In this document: positions 25,115 through 32,368 of the stretch, piece after piece | Layout: each line of letters begins with the position of its first letter | Numbering within the stretch: the first letter of the stretch is position 1 | Assembly (NCBI RefSeq): GCF_001428305.1 | Contig: NZ_LMRZ01000007.1 | Span: 93,253-157,252 of the forward strand | Direction of reading: 5' to 3' | From: Janibacter sp. Soil728 | Lineage (GTDB): Bacteria; Actinomycetota; Actinomycetes; Actinomycetales; Dermatophilaceae | DNA length: 64,000 bases | Made by a program: the position numbers and the translations under genes | The notes under the pieces: generated by a model | What the model was told of the DNA's origin: nothing | The model's input: only the letters and a program-made list of their open reading frames with translations | Database searches by the model: none

Positions 25115-25153
25115 TCCCCCCTTCGGCCCGCGCCCACTCCAGACCTCACCCCA

Positions 25154-25219
25154 GCCCGAGGCAGGTCACGTCATGCACCAGATCCAGGATCTTGCTGCAT
25201 CACGTGACCTGCCTCGGGC
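25154..25219. repeat. Family-1 palindrome, copy 2
   Basis: The arms 25154-25177 and 25196-25219 are complementary with one mismatch, around an 18-base spacer (CCAGATCCAGGATCTTGC) that looks inverted relative to copy 1. It lies between the convergent nuclease-like gene and the exported-protein gene and could end both transcripts. Confidence 0.85.
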
Positions 25220-25244
25220 CGGGGGGCAGGTCAGAGAGGGGGGC

Positions 25245-25715
25245 TCAGCCGTTGCAGTGCGGGCTGGCGGGGATGGTCGCTGACTGCGTCGTGCCGTCGC
25301 CGATCGTGTAGGTGATCGTGAGGGACGAAGGGGAGGACGCGGCCTGGACCACGTACTCCCACACGCCGGGGCGCAGCTGGACCGGACCGACGTCCAGGAC
25401 GGTGCCGGTGGAGCCGTTGCCGAGCACCACCGAGAGGACCTTCGGGGCCGGGGCGTCGGGGGAGGAGACCGTCAGCTCCATGCGGTAGCCCTGCTTGGGC
25501 CAGCCGCCGGGGACCTCGGCATTGCCCTGACACTTCTCGGCGAAGCTGGAGCCCTCCACGACGACCGGAGGCTGCGAACCACCGTCGCCGGGGGTGCCCT
25601 CGCCGGGTCCGTTGGACGGGGACGCGGCCAGGCTCGGAGCAGAGGCAGCGATCGCCACCGCAGGGATGGTCCACGCGGCACCCTTGGCGAGGTGGCGGCG
25701 AGAGACGTGGGTCAC
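25245..25715 (-). CDS. Exported protein with Tat-type signal
   Basis: This is a 156-residue hypothetical protein. The N terminus (SRRHLAKGAAWTIPAVAIAA) is a twin-arginine signal of the form common in Micrococcales surface proteins, cleaved after about SLAA. A Gly/Pro/Ser linker follows, then one small beta-rich domain (about 55-155) with two Cys (EKCQGN and the C-terminal HCNG) that may form a disulfide. No catalytic motif or sorting signal is visible. The gene stands alone between the family-1 palindrome and a divergent regulator. Confidence 0.7.
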   Translation of the reverse strand: MTHVSRRHLAKGAAWTIPAVAIAASAPSLAASPSNGPGEGTPGDGGSQPPVVVEGSSFAEKCQGNAEVPGGWPKQGYRMELTVSSPDAPAPKVLSVVLGNGSTGTVLDVGPVQLRPGVWEYVVQAASSPSSLTITYTIGDGTTQSATIPASPHCNG

Positions 25716-25879
25716 GAGAGCTCCTGAGATGGTCAGTCAATGGTCAGCAATTGGTAAGGCTGGTGAGGCTCGCCCATGATCGCCGGACGGAGGGGTCGCG
25801 CTCCATCGCGTGCGGTGACACCAATTTTTTGGGGCGTAGCACGTCGTGACAGTTCTCGCATCCGGGGCCACGAGCAGGC

Positions 25880-27067
25880 ATGATGCGACGGCAGGCAGTG
25901 CTGACGGCCTTGCCGGAGGGGGATGGCATCGTGCCGGAGCAGGGAAACAACTTTGCGGTGCAGCTGCTGGGGGCCAACGAAGAGAGGTTGGCGCAGCTTG
26001 CACTGCATCTCGTCGAGAGCGTGACTCAGGAGTTCGGGCTGCCGCCGATCCCGATCCAGCACCAGTGGCCGGTGAGCGTCGTGGACGTGGTGCGCCAGTT
26101 CCTCGTGCACGTGGCCAGCGACGACGTGGCGGGGATCCGTGTGCACGGCAGCGTCTTCGAGACGCTGGGCATCGAGGCCTCCCGCGGCGGCCTGGACATG
26201 GACGTCCTCGCCGCGACGATCCGGCACGCGGTCAGTCTGGTCCAGAGCCAGACCCATCGAGCCGTCCTCGCCGATCGCGACGAGGTGGACAAGGAGGCCG
26301 TGCTGGAGCTCCTGCAGCGCGTGCTCCTGGCAGGCGAAGCCGTGGTGGACGCCGCCCGGCACGGGTACGAGATCGCCGAGCTGGCCTCGGAGGGCGACGG
26401 AGAGCTGGCCCGACAGCTCGCTGCCGAGCTCATGTCGAGGGGTGCACGAGCGCCCGAGCTCGCCCAACGCCTCGGCTGGAAGCCCGACGGGCTCGTCTGC
26501 GCGATGATCGCCTCGCCGGTCAGCGGCGCGGCCATCGCCGGGGCGGTGCCCGGAACTCCGGCGTACTTCTCTCGGACCGCCGACGTCGTCATCGCGATCC
26601 CGCTCCCTCGGGAGTACCTCGCCACCTCGATCCGCTCACGGCTCGAGGGCATCCAGTGCGTCGTCGGCCCGGCCGTGCCACTGGACGAGTTCTGCGACTC
26701 CCTCGCTCTGGCCCAGCGCGTCAGCGATCGCGACGAGCTCCCGGCGCACCGCCCCGTCTTCGTCGACGACGAGTTGTTGGCGCTGACCTGCACGTCTGAC
26801 CCGATGGCCGTGGAGGCATTGCGCCGCAAGCACTTCGTGGGGCTGGACCAGCTCGCGCCTGACGTGCGCGCCATGCTCGTCGAGACTCTTCACGCCTGGC
26901 TGCGGCACTGGGGCCACCGTCCGGCCATCGCCGCCGACCTCCACGTACACCCGCAGACCGTGAGCGGCCGCCTGCACCGGCTGCGCGATCTGCTGGCCGA
27001 TGACCTGGAGGACCCGACGACGCGCTCAGAGCTGTTGGTGCTGCTCACGGCAGAAGGGGCCGCCTGA
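25880..27067 (+). CDS. PucR/CdaR-type transcriptional regulator
   Basis: The 395-residue protein ends in the PucR-type helix-turn-helix (about 335-385: GHRPAIAADLHVHPQTVSGR then LHRLRDLL). The central part is the degenerate GGDEF-like domain of the CdaR/PucR family, and the N terminus is an all-helical sensor region of unknown ligand. Family members control purine, sugar-acid or amino-acid use. It begins at ATG 25880 (ATG 25883 is equally possible). The 164 bases upstream hold near direct repeats (TGGTCAGTCAAT and TGGTCAGCAAT, about 25732-25752). A close paralogue follows. Confidence 0.85.
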   Translation: MMRRQAVLTALPEGDGIVPEQGNNFAVQLLGANEERLAQLALHLVESVTQEFGLPPIPIQHQWPVSVVDVVRQFLVHVASDDVAGIRVHGSVFETLGIEASRGGLDMDVLAATIRHAVSLVQSQTHRAVLADRDEVDKEAVLELLQRVLLAGEAVVDAARHGYEIAELASEGDGELARQLAAELMSRGARAPELAQRLGWKPDGLVCAMIASPVSGAAIAGAVPGTPAYFSRTADVVIAIPLPREYLATSIRSRLEGIQCVVGPAVPLDEFCDSLALAQRVSDRDELPAHRPVFVDDELLALTCTSDPMAVEALRRKHFVGLDQLAPDVRAMLVETLHAWLRHWGHRPAIAADLHVHPQTVSGRLHRLRDLLADDLEDPTTRSELLVLLTAEGAA

Positions 27068-27080
27068 CTCAGGCGACCCC
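27056..27080 (+). terminator. Hairpin overlapping the regulator stop codon
   Basis: GGGGCCGCCT (27056-27065) pairs with AGGCGACCCC (27071-27080) with one mismatch; the TGA stop is within the stem-loop. This suggests that the first PucR gene ends its own transcript and the second is started separately. Confidence 0.5.
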
Positions 27081-27307
27081 TCCGGCTCACGCCTCTCCAC
27101 GGGAGAAGGCACCGGCGCCGCGCACGTCCCCTGACTGCGCGACACCGGTGCCGGTCTGTGCTGCTCCGCTGGCTGTCTCCTCGTGACGGTGCCCAGCAGG
27201 CTCACGCAAGCATTCCCGAGCGGGGTCCACGAGTCGCTCGTCCGACGACACAAAACGGTCGTCACCGTTGTCACGCGGTGATAGTCCCGTCCGGGCTCCA
27301 GTCCATT

Positions 27308-27313
27308 GATAAT
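27308..27313 (+). promoter_or_regulatory. Candidate -10 box for second PucR gene
   Basis: GATAAT lies 53 bases before the ATG, in a 299-base gap that otherwise holds no gene. It is the most AT-rich part of the gap. The matching -35 is unclear (GTCCCG at 18 bases). Just upstream, GTCGTCACCG and GTTGTCACGC are similar direct repeats that could bind a regulator. Confidence 0.4.
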
Positions 27314-27366
27314 CAGCACCGCACGGGGATCGCCCCGAGCAGGTGACACGACAGGCGGGGTGAGGG

Positions 27367-28524
27367 ATGGCGGCGATGGACCAGCAGGTGATGCGGGCGG
27401 CCGACCGGCTGCGGGAGGTGCGCGACGAGCTGGTCGAAGAGCTCGCTGCGATCCTCATCGAGCGGGCGGGGGAGGCCACGGGCAGCCTCCCCCTGGCGGC
27501 CCGCCACCACTGGCCGACCGATGTCCAGGACGCGCTGCGCCGCTTCGTCGACGCGGTCGTCGACGAGGACCTGGCGCGGGTGTGCGACCCCGGTGGGGTC
27601 TTCGTCGCACTGGGCGCCGAGTGCGCCCGCGGCGGGGTGGCCTTCGACGACCTCGCCGCCAGCATCCGGGTCGCCAGTCGCGTGACCCACAAGCACGTCC
27701 ACCGGGAACTCCTGTCCGTACCGGGCGTCGGCCTCGACGACGTGCTCGAGGTCCTCGACCGCTTCGCCGAGGGCGGCGAGCTCGTCGTCAAGGCTGCCCG
27801 GATCGGGTACGAGGGTGGCGCCCGGCAGCCGGAGAGCGACGAGGACTCTCGCACGCGGCGCCTGGGCGGGGCGCTGCTGCACGGCGACGCCAGCGCGGTC
27901 GCGCTCGCCCGCGCGTGCGGGTGGGACGACGACGCAGTCATCGCCGCGATCATCACGACCCCGCAGGACGCCGCCACCATCCGCCGTGAGTCGGAGTGCG
28001 TCCTCGCTCACTACCCCCGCGCCCGCGACGTCGTCCTGTTCCACCCGATCGCCGAGGACAAGCTGGCGACCACCCTTCGTCCCCTCCTCGCGGGGCACCG
28101 GTGCGCCGTCGGGCCGGCGGTCCACATGCTCGACTCCGTCCGTTCCCTCGACCTTGCGTACCGGGCACAGCTCATCGCGGGGGACGAGGAGCTGACCTTC
28201 GCCGATGTCCACATGCTCGAGATCGCCTGCAGCGCAGACCGGGTCGTCATCGAGTCGCTGCGACGCACCTACCTCGACGAGCTCGACGACGTGCCCGAGG
28301 ACCAGCGCACCATGCTCCTGCAGACCCTCTTGGAGTGGTTGCGGCAGTGGGGCCACCGACCCAGCGTCGCCGAGGCGCTCGGCGTCCACCCGCAGACCGT
28401 GAGCCACCGGATCAACCGGCTGAAGGACCTGCTGTCCGACGAGCTCGACGACCCGGTGGTGCGCGCCGAGCTGCTCGTGGTGCTCACGGCCATGTCGGTG
28501 CGCAGGGCCTGGCAGGTCCCCTGA
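27367..28524 (+). CDS. PucR/CdaR-type transcriptional regulator, paralogue
   Basis: The 385-residue protein is a clear paralogue of the gene before it: same length, same all-helical N terminus, and the same C-terminal helix-turn-helix (HRPSVAEALGVHPQTVSHRI near 332-351). The pair arose by tandem duplication, but the central domains have diverged, so ligands or targets may differ. Start ATG 27367 follows GGGGTGAGGG. It lies directly upstream of metPS and in the same direction, so control of that transporter is a reasonable inference. Confidence 0.85.
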   Translation: MAAMDQQVMRAADRLREVRDELVEELAAILIERAGEATGSLPLAARHHWPTDVQDALRRFVDAVVDEDLARVCDPGGVFVALGAECARGGVAFDDLAASIRVASRVTHKHVHRELLSVPGVGLDDVLEVLDRFAEGGELVVKAARIGYEGGARQPESDEDSRTRRLGGALLHGDASAVALARACGWDDDAVIAAIITTPQDAATIRRESECVLAHYPRARDVVLFHPIAEDKLATTLRPLLAGHRCAVGPAVHMLDSVRSLDLAYRAQLIAGDEELTFADVHMLEIACSADRVVIESLRRTYLDELDDVPEDQRTMLLQTLLEWLRQWGHRPSVAEALGVHPQTVSHRINRLKDLLSDELDDPVVRAELLVVLTAMSVRRAWQVP

Positions 28525-28536
28525 GCGAAGATCGGC

Positions 28537-28570
28537 GTGGCGCGCGCCACATCTGTCTCAGATATTGAGA
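28537..28570 (+). promoter_or_regulatory. Two palindromes upstream of metP
   Basis: GTGGCGCGCGCCAC (28537-28550) is a perfect 14-base palindrome. It is followed by TCTCA-GATAT-TGAGA (28556-28570), two exact five-base half sites. They lie between the regulator stop codon and the metP start at 28607. The second looks like an operator over or next to the promoter; the first may be a short terminator. Confidence 0.5.
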
Positions 28571-28606
28571 GCATGCTGGGGTTCAACGTCGACCAGGAGT
28601 GTGAGC

Positions 28607-30160
28607 ATGTCCAGCACCGAGACCACGGAGGTCAAGCCCAAGGAGGGCTTCTCCTCGCGCAAGGTGTTCATCTTCGCCGCGATCGGATCAGCCGTCGGGC
28701 TGGGCAACATCTGGCGATTCCCCTACGTGGCGTACGAAGGGGGCGGCGGCGCCTTCATCATCCCGTACCTCATCGCGTTGGTCTTCTTCGGAGTTCCGAT
28801 GCTCTATCTCGACTACGCGATCGGTCACCGCTTCCGCGGGTCGGCTCCGCTCTCCCTTCGCCGGCTGCACCGTGGTGCGGAGTGGCTCGGCTGGTGGCAG
28901 GTGCTCATCTGCATCGTGATCGCCGTCTACTACGCCGCGATCCTTGCCTGGGCCGGCAAGTTCGCGATCCTGTCCTTCACCAAGGGCTGGGGAGATGACC
29001 CGGAGGCGTACTTCTTCGGCGACTACCTCCAGGTGGCCGACAAGGCCGGGCCGACCTTCGACTTCGTCCCCGAGATCCTGCTGACGATGATCATCGTCTG
29101 GGTCGTCACGATCGGTGTCCTGGCCATGGGCATCCAGACCGGCATCGGCCGCACCGCCGTCATCTTCATCCCCGTGCTGGTCGTCGCCTTCGTCGTCCTC
29201 GTCATCCAGTCGCTGACCCTCCCGGGTGCGGGCGCGGGCCTCAACGCCTTCTTCACCCCCGAGTGGGGTGCGCTCACCGACGCGAGCGTGTGGATCTCGG
29301 CCGTCGGCCAGATCTTCTTCAGCCTGTCCGTCGGCTTCGGCATCATGATCACCTACGCCGGCTACGTCTCCCGCAAGACCGACATGACCGGCTCGGGTGC
29401 CGTCGTCGCCTTCTCCAACTCCGGCTTCGAGCTGCTCGCCGGCATCGGTGTCTTCGCGGCGCTGGGCTTCCTGGCGCAGGCCGCAAACACCGAGGTGGGT
29501 GAAGTGCTGGGGACCGGCGGCATCGGGTTGGCCTTCATCGCCTTCCCCGCGATCATCAACGAGGCTCCGGGCGGGGTCATCATCGGAGTGCTCTTCTTCG
29601 TCTCGCTCGTGCTGGCCGGCATCACCTCGCTCATCTCGATCGTCGAGGTGGTCATCGGAGCCGTCCGCGACAAGGTGGGCATCTCCCGGCAGGCGGCGAC
29701 CTTCGTGGTCGGTGTCCCGATGGCTGTGGTGAGCACCCTGATGTTTTCCACGACGGGTGGCCTGTACGTCCTCGACACGATGGACGCCTTCATCAACTCA
29801 TTCGGCATCATCGCCGTCGCGGCCGTGCTGATGCTGGCCGTCACCTATGCCTTCCGCAAGCTGCCGCTCCTGCGCGAGCACCTCGACTCGATCGGCTCGA
29901 TCAAGCTCAAGGGCTGGTGGCCCGCGCTGATGGCGGTCGTCATCCCGATCCTGCTGCTCGTCATGCTCTACCAAGCGCTCACCGAAAAGCTCGGCACACC
30001 GTACGAGGACTACCCGGCCCAGCTGCTCAATGTCTTCGGGTGGGGCATGGTCGTGGTGCTGCCGTTCATCGCCATCGGGATCTCCCTGCTCCCGTGGCGC
30101 GGCGATGTCTCTCTCGAGGACAAGACCGAGGCGCTCGTCGACGGAGGTGAGCAGGTATGA
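28607..30160 (+). CDS. metP: Sodium-dependent methionine/alanine importer, large subunit (NSS family)
   Basis: The 517-residue protein is of the neurotransmitter:sodium symporter family with about 12 membrane helices. The first helix has the family signature FIFAAIGSAVGLGNIWRFPY (Na+ and substrate site). Start ATG 28607 has AGGAG eight bases upstream; the frame is open further upstream without a ribosome site. It is followed with a four-base overlap by a very short membrane protein matching MetS, so the pair corresponds to the MetPS transporter described in Corynebacterium glutamicum, which imports methionine and alanine with sodium. Confidence 0.9.
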   Translation: MSSTETTEVKPKEGFSSRKVFIFAAIGSAVGLGNIWRFPYVAYEGGGGAFIIPYLIALVFFGVPMLYLDYAIGHRFRGSAPLSLRRLHRGAEWLGWWQVLICIVIAVYYAAILAWAGKFAILSFTKGWGDDPEAYFFGDYLQVADKAGPTFDFVPEILLTMIIVWVVTIGVLAMGIQTGIGRTAVIFIPVLVVAFVVLVIQSLTLPGAGAGLNAFFTPEWGALTDASVWISAVGQIFFSLSVGFGIMITYAGYVSRKTDMTGSGAVVAFSNSGFELLAGIGVFAALGFLAQAANTEVGEVLGTGGIGLAFIAFPAIINEAPGGVIIGVLFFVSLVLAGITSLISIVEVVIGAVRDKVGISRQAATFVVGVPMAVVSTLMFSTTGGLYVLDTMDAFINSFGIIAVAAVLMLAVTYAFRKLPLLREHLDSIGSIKLKGWWPALMAVVIPILLLVMLYQALTEKLGTPYEDYPAQLLNVFGWGMVVVLPFIAIGISLLPWRGDVSLEDKTEALVDGGEQV

Positions 30161-30300
30161 CTACGACGGCCATCATCATGATGATCATCGCGATGCTCAC
30201 CATCTGGGGCGGGCTGGTTGCGGCGATCGTCAACCTCACCAAGCGCGGCGACGCTTCCGCTGAGGACGTCCGCGGCGCGGAGCTGCACCGGGACCTGTAG
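30157..30300 (+). CDS. metS: Methionine/alanine importer small subunit
   Basis: The 47-residue protein has one membrane helix (IIMMIIAMLTIWGGLVAAIV) and a short charged tail ending AELHRDL. Its ATG overlaps the metP stop (ATGA). Small partners of this kind are needed for activity of MetP-type NSS transporters. Recognition rests on size, topology and position. Confidence 0.85.
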   Translation: MTTTAIIMMIIAMLTIWGGLVAAIVNLTKRGDASAEDVRGAELHRDL

Positions 30301-30314
30301 GACATCACCGCCTC

Positions 30315-30428
30315 GGTGGAGGTAAACGCGCGAGCAATTCGTCCGCGCGTCTACCTCCACCCATCCGTCGGCGTCCGGCGAGTGGATGCCAACTCGCCGA
30401 GGAATCGTCCGCGCGTATACCTCCACCC
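30315..30428. repeat. Family-2 palindromic repeats, two copies
   Basis: Copy one (30315-30362) has arms GGTGGAGGTAAACGCGCGA and its complement ending CTACCTCCACC. Copy two (about 30380-30428) shares the right part (ATCGTCCGCGCGTATACCTC) but its left arm is replaced by GAGTGGATGCCAACTCGCCG. The same two arm types recur at 62561-62675 and 63855-63884. Confidence 0.75.
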
Positions 30429-30488
30429 GGCATCAGGGGCACCGGCATCAGGGGCACCGGCATCAGGGGGCCCGGCATCAGGGGGCCC
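30429..30488. repeat. Four tandem 15-base repeats
   Basis: GGCATCAGGGGCACC occurs twice and GGCATCAGGGGGCCC twice, head to tail without gaps. The block touches the end of a family-2 repeat. No open frame of interest crosses it. It could vary in length between strains. Confidence 0.8.
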
Positions 30489-30498
30489 GGGCACGACC

Positions 30499-30528
30499 AA
30501 GGGCCGCCAGCAGGTGCTGGCGGCCCTT
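30499..30528 (-). terminator. Perfect 14-bp hairpin after tRNA-Arg
   Basis: Bases 30499-30512 pair exactly with 30515-30528. It lies 22 bases beyond the 3' end of the minus-strand tRNA gene and most likely ends its transcript, with read-in from metPS blocked too. Confidence 0.7.
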
Positions 30529-30550
30529 CGTCGCACTCACACAAAATTTG

Positions 30551-30623
30551 TGCCCCCGGCAGGATTCGAACCTGCGGCCCCTGGTACCGGAAACCAGTGC
30601 TCTATCCCCTGAGCTACGGAGGC
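30551..30623 (-). tRNA. tRNA-Arg (anticodon CCG)
   Basis: The 73-base cloverleaf on the minus strand has acceptor GCCTCCG paired with CGGGGGC (one G-T pair), D arm GCTC/GAGC, anticodon stem CTGGT/ACCAG with loop TTCCGGT, and T arm GCAGG-TTCGAAT-CCTGC. The anticodon CCG reads CGG, arginine. The discriminator is A and CCA is not encoded. It is divergent from argS, whose product charges it; 94 bases separate them. Confidence 0.97.
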
Positions 30624-30703
30624 GGGATGTGCCCGGTGAGATTAGCACCGGCGTGGCCCGTCCCGAGAATCGACCGCCGCTACGGGCACGGCGCTCGCGC
30701 ACC

Positions 30704-30709
30704 TAGACT
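30704..30709 (+). promoter_or_regulatory. Leaderless -10 box for argS
   Basis: TAGACT ends eight bases before the GTG start codon, so transcription should begin at or within two bases of the GTG. No ribosome site precedes argS. Confidence 0.5.
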
Positions 30710-30717
30710 GGGCGATC

Positions 30718-32361
30718 GTGACCCCCGAAGAGCTTTCTGCAGCGATCCGTGCCGCCCTGACCGCCGCCGTCGAGGCCGGCGAGCTGACCGTCCAGGTGCC
30801 CACCGAGCTCAGGGTCGAGCGACCCAAGCAGAAGGGCCACGGCGACTGGACGAGCAATGTCTCCATGCAGCTGGCCAAGCCTGCGGGGATGAAGCCGCGC
30901 GACGTCGCCACGATCGTCGCTCAGCACCTCGGCGCTCATGAAGGCATCGCCGGCATCGAGATCGCCGGGCCCGGGTTCCTCAACATCACGCTCGACGCCG
31001 CGTCAGCCGGGGCGCTCGCGCGGGCGATCGCCGAGGCGGGTGCGGTCTACGGCCACAACGACGCGATGACCGGCCACGTGGTCAACCTCGAGTTCATCTC
31101 CGCCAACCCCACCGGGCCGCTGCACATCGGCCACACCCGCTGGGCAGCGCTCGGCGACTCGATGCGCCGCCTGCTCACCGCCTCCGGCGCCGAGGTCACC
31201 GCCGAGTACTACATCAACGACGCGGGCGCCCAGATGGACAACTTCGGCGCCTCCGTCCTGGCCCGCGCCAAGGGCGAGCCCACCCCCGAGGGCGGCTACC
31301 CGGGTCCCTACATCGACGACCTCGCGCAGACCGCCCTCGCCGCTCGCCCCGACCTGCTCGAGCTGCCGGACGCCGAGGCACTGGCCACCGCGCGGGAGCT
31401 CGGCTACGAGGCCCAGCTGGCCGACATCCGCTCCACGCTCGAGGACTTCGGCGTGTACTTCGACGTCTGGTTCTCCGAGAAGACCCTGCACGAAGGGGGC
31501 GCCGTCGAGTCCGCGATCACCCGCCTGCGCGAGCAGGGCCACGTCGACGACCGGGACGGCGCGGTCTGGTTGCGCACCACCGACTTCGGCGATGACAAGG
31601 ACCGCGTCCTCATCCGGACCGATGGCGTGCCGACCTACTTCGCCGCCGACGCCGCGTACTACCTGAGCAAGAAGGACCGCGGCTTCCCGGAGAAGATCTA
31701 CCTCCTGGGCGCCGACCACCACGGCTATGTCTCCCGTCTCAAGGCGATCGCGGCCTGCGCGGGAGATGACCCCAAGGCCAACATCGAGATCCGCATCGGC
31801 CAGCTGGTCAACCTCGACGGGGCCAAGCTGTCCAAGCGTGCGGGCAACATCATCGAGCTGCGTGACCTCGTCTCGTGGATCGGTACCGACGCCGTGCGCT
31901 ACTCGCTGGCCCGCTACCCGGCGGACAGCCCGCTCAGCCTCGATGGTGAGGAGCTGCGCAAGCAGACCAACGACAACCCGGTCTTCTACGTGCAGTACGC
32001 CCACGCGCGCACCGCCAATGTCGCGAGGCTGGCCGCTGAGGACGGGGTCGTCCGCGAGGAGGGCTTCGACCCGGCGCTGCTGTCCGACCCGACCGAGGCA
32101 CACCTGCTCGCCGCGCTCGGCGACTTCCCGCGGATCGTCGCGCACGCCGCCGAGCTGCGTGAGCCGCACCGCGTCGCCCGCTACCTCGAGGACCTCGCCG
32201 GCCACTTCCACAAGTGGTACGACACCTGCCGGGTGCGCCCGCGCTCCGACGAGGAGATCACGGACCTCCACCGCACCCGCCTGTGGCTCAACGACGCCAC
32301 CCGCCAGGTGCTGGCCAACGGTCTCGACCTGCTCGGCGTCTCCGCGCCCGAGCGGATGTGA
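30718..32361 (+). CDS. argS: Arginyl-tRNA synthetase
   Basis: The 547-residue class-I synthetase charges tRNA-Arg with arginine. It has the Arg-type N-terminal tRNA-binding domain (about 1-100), the HIGH motif in NPTGPLHIGHTRW near residue 127-139, a KMSKS-like LSKRAGN near residue 371, and the C-terminal DALR anticodon-binding domain (FYVQYAHARTANVARL region and after). The start is GTG 30718. The stop is seven bases before lysA, so argS leads the lysine/threonine operon, an order known in actinobacteria such as corynebacteria. Confidence 0.97.
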   Translation: MTPEELSAAIRAALTAAVEAGELTVQVPTELRVERPKQKGHGDWTSNVSMQLAKPAGMKPRDVATIVAQHLGAHEGIAGIEIAGPGFLNITLDAASAGALARAIAEAGAVYGHNDAMTGHVVNLEFISANPTGPLHIGHTRWAALGDSMRRLLTASGAEVTAEYYINDAGAQMDNFGASVLARAKGEPTPEGGYPGPYIDDLAQTALAARPDLLELPDAEALATARELGYEAQLADIRSTLEDFGVYFDVWFSEKTLHEGGAVESAITRLREQGHVDDRDGAVWLRTTDFGDDKDRVLIRTDGVPTYFAADAAYYLSKKDRGFPEKIYLLGADHHGYVSRLKAIAACAGDDPKANIEIRIGQLVNLDGAKLSKRAGNIIELRDLVSWIGTDAVRYSLARYPADSPLSLDGEELRKQTNDNPVFYVQYAHARTANVARLAAEDGVVREEGFDPALLSDPTEAHLLAALGDFPRIVAHAAELREPHRVARYLEDLAGHFHKWYDTCRVRPRSDEEITDLHRTRLWLNDATRQVLANGLDLLGVSAPERM

Positions 32362-32368
32362 GCTGAGC

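Noticed and set aside
25822..25832. T-run (CCAATTTTTTGG) as an intrinsic terminator
   Set aside because: No GC-rich stem precedes it on either strand; it lies in a divergent promoter region.
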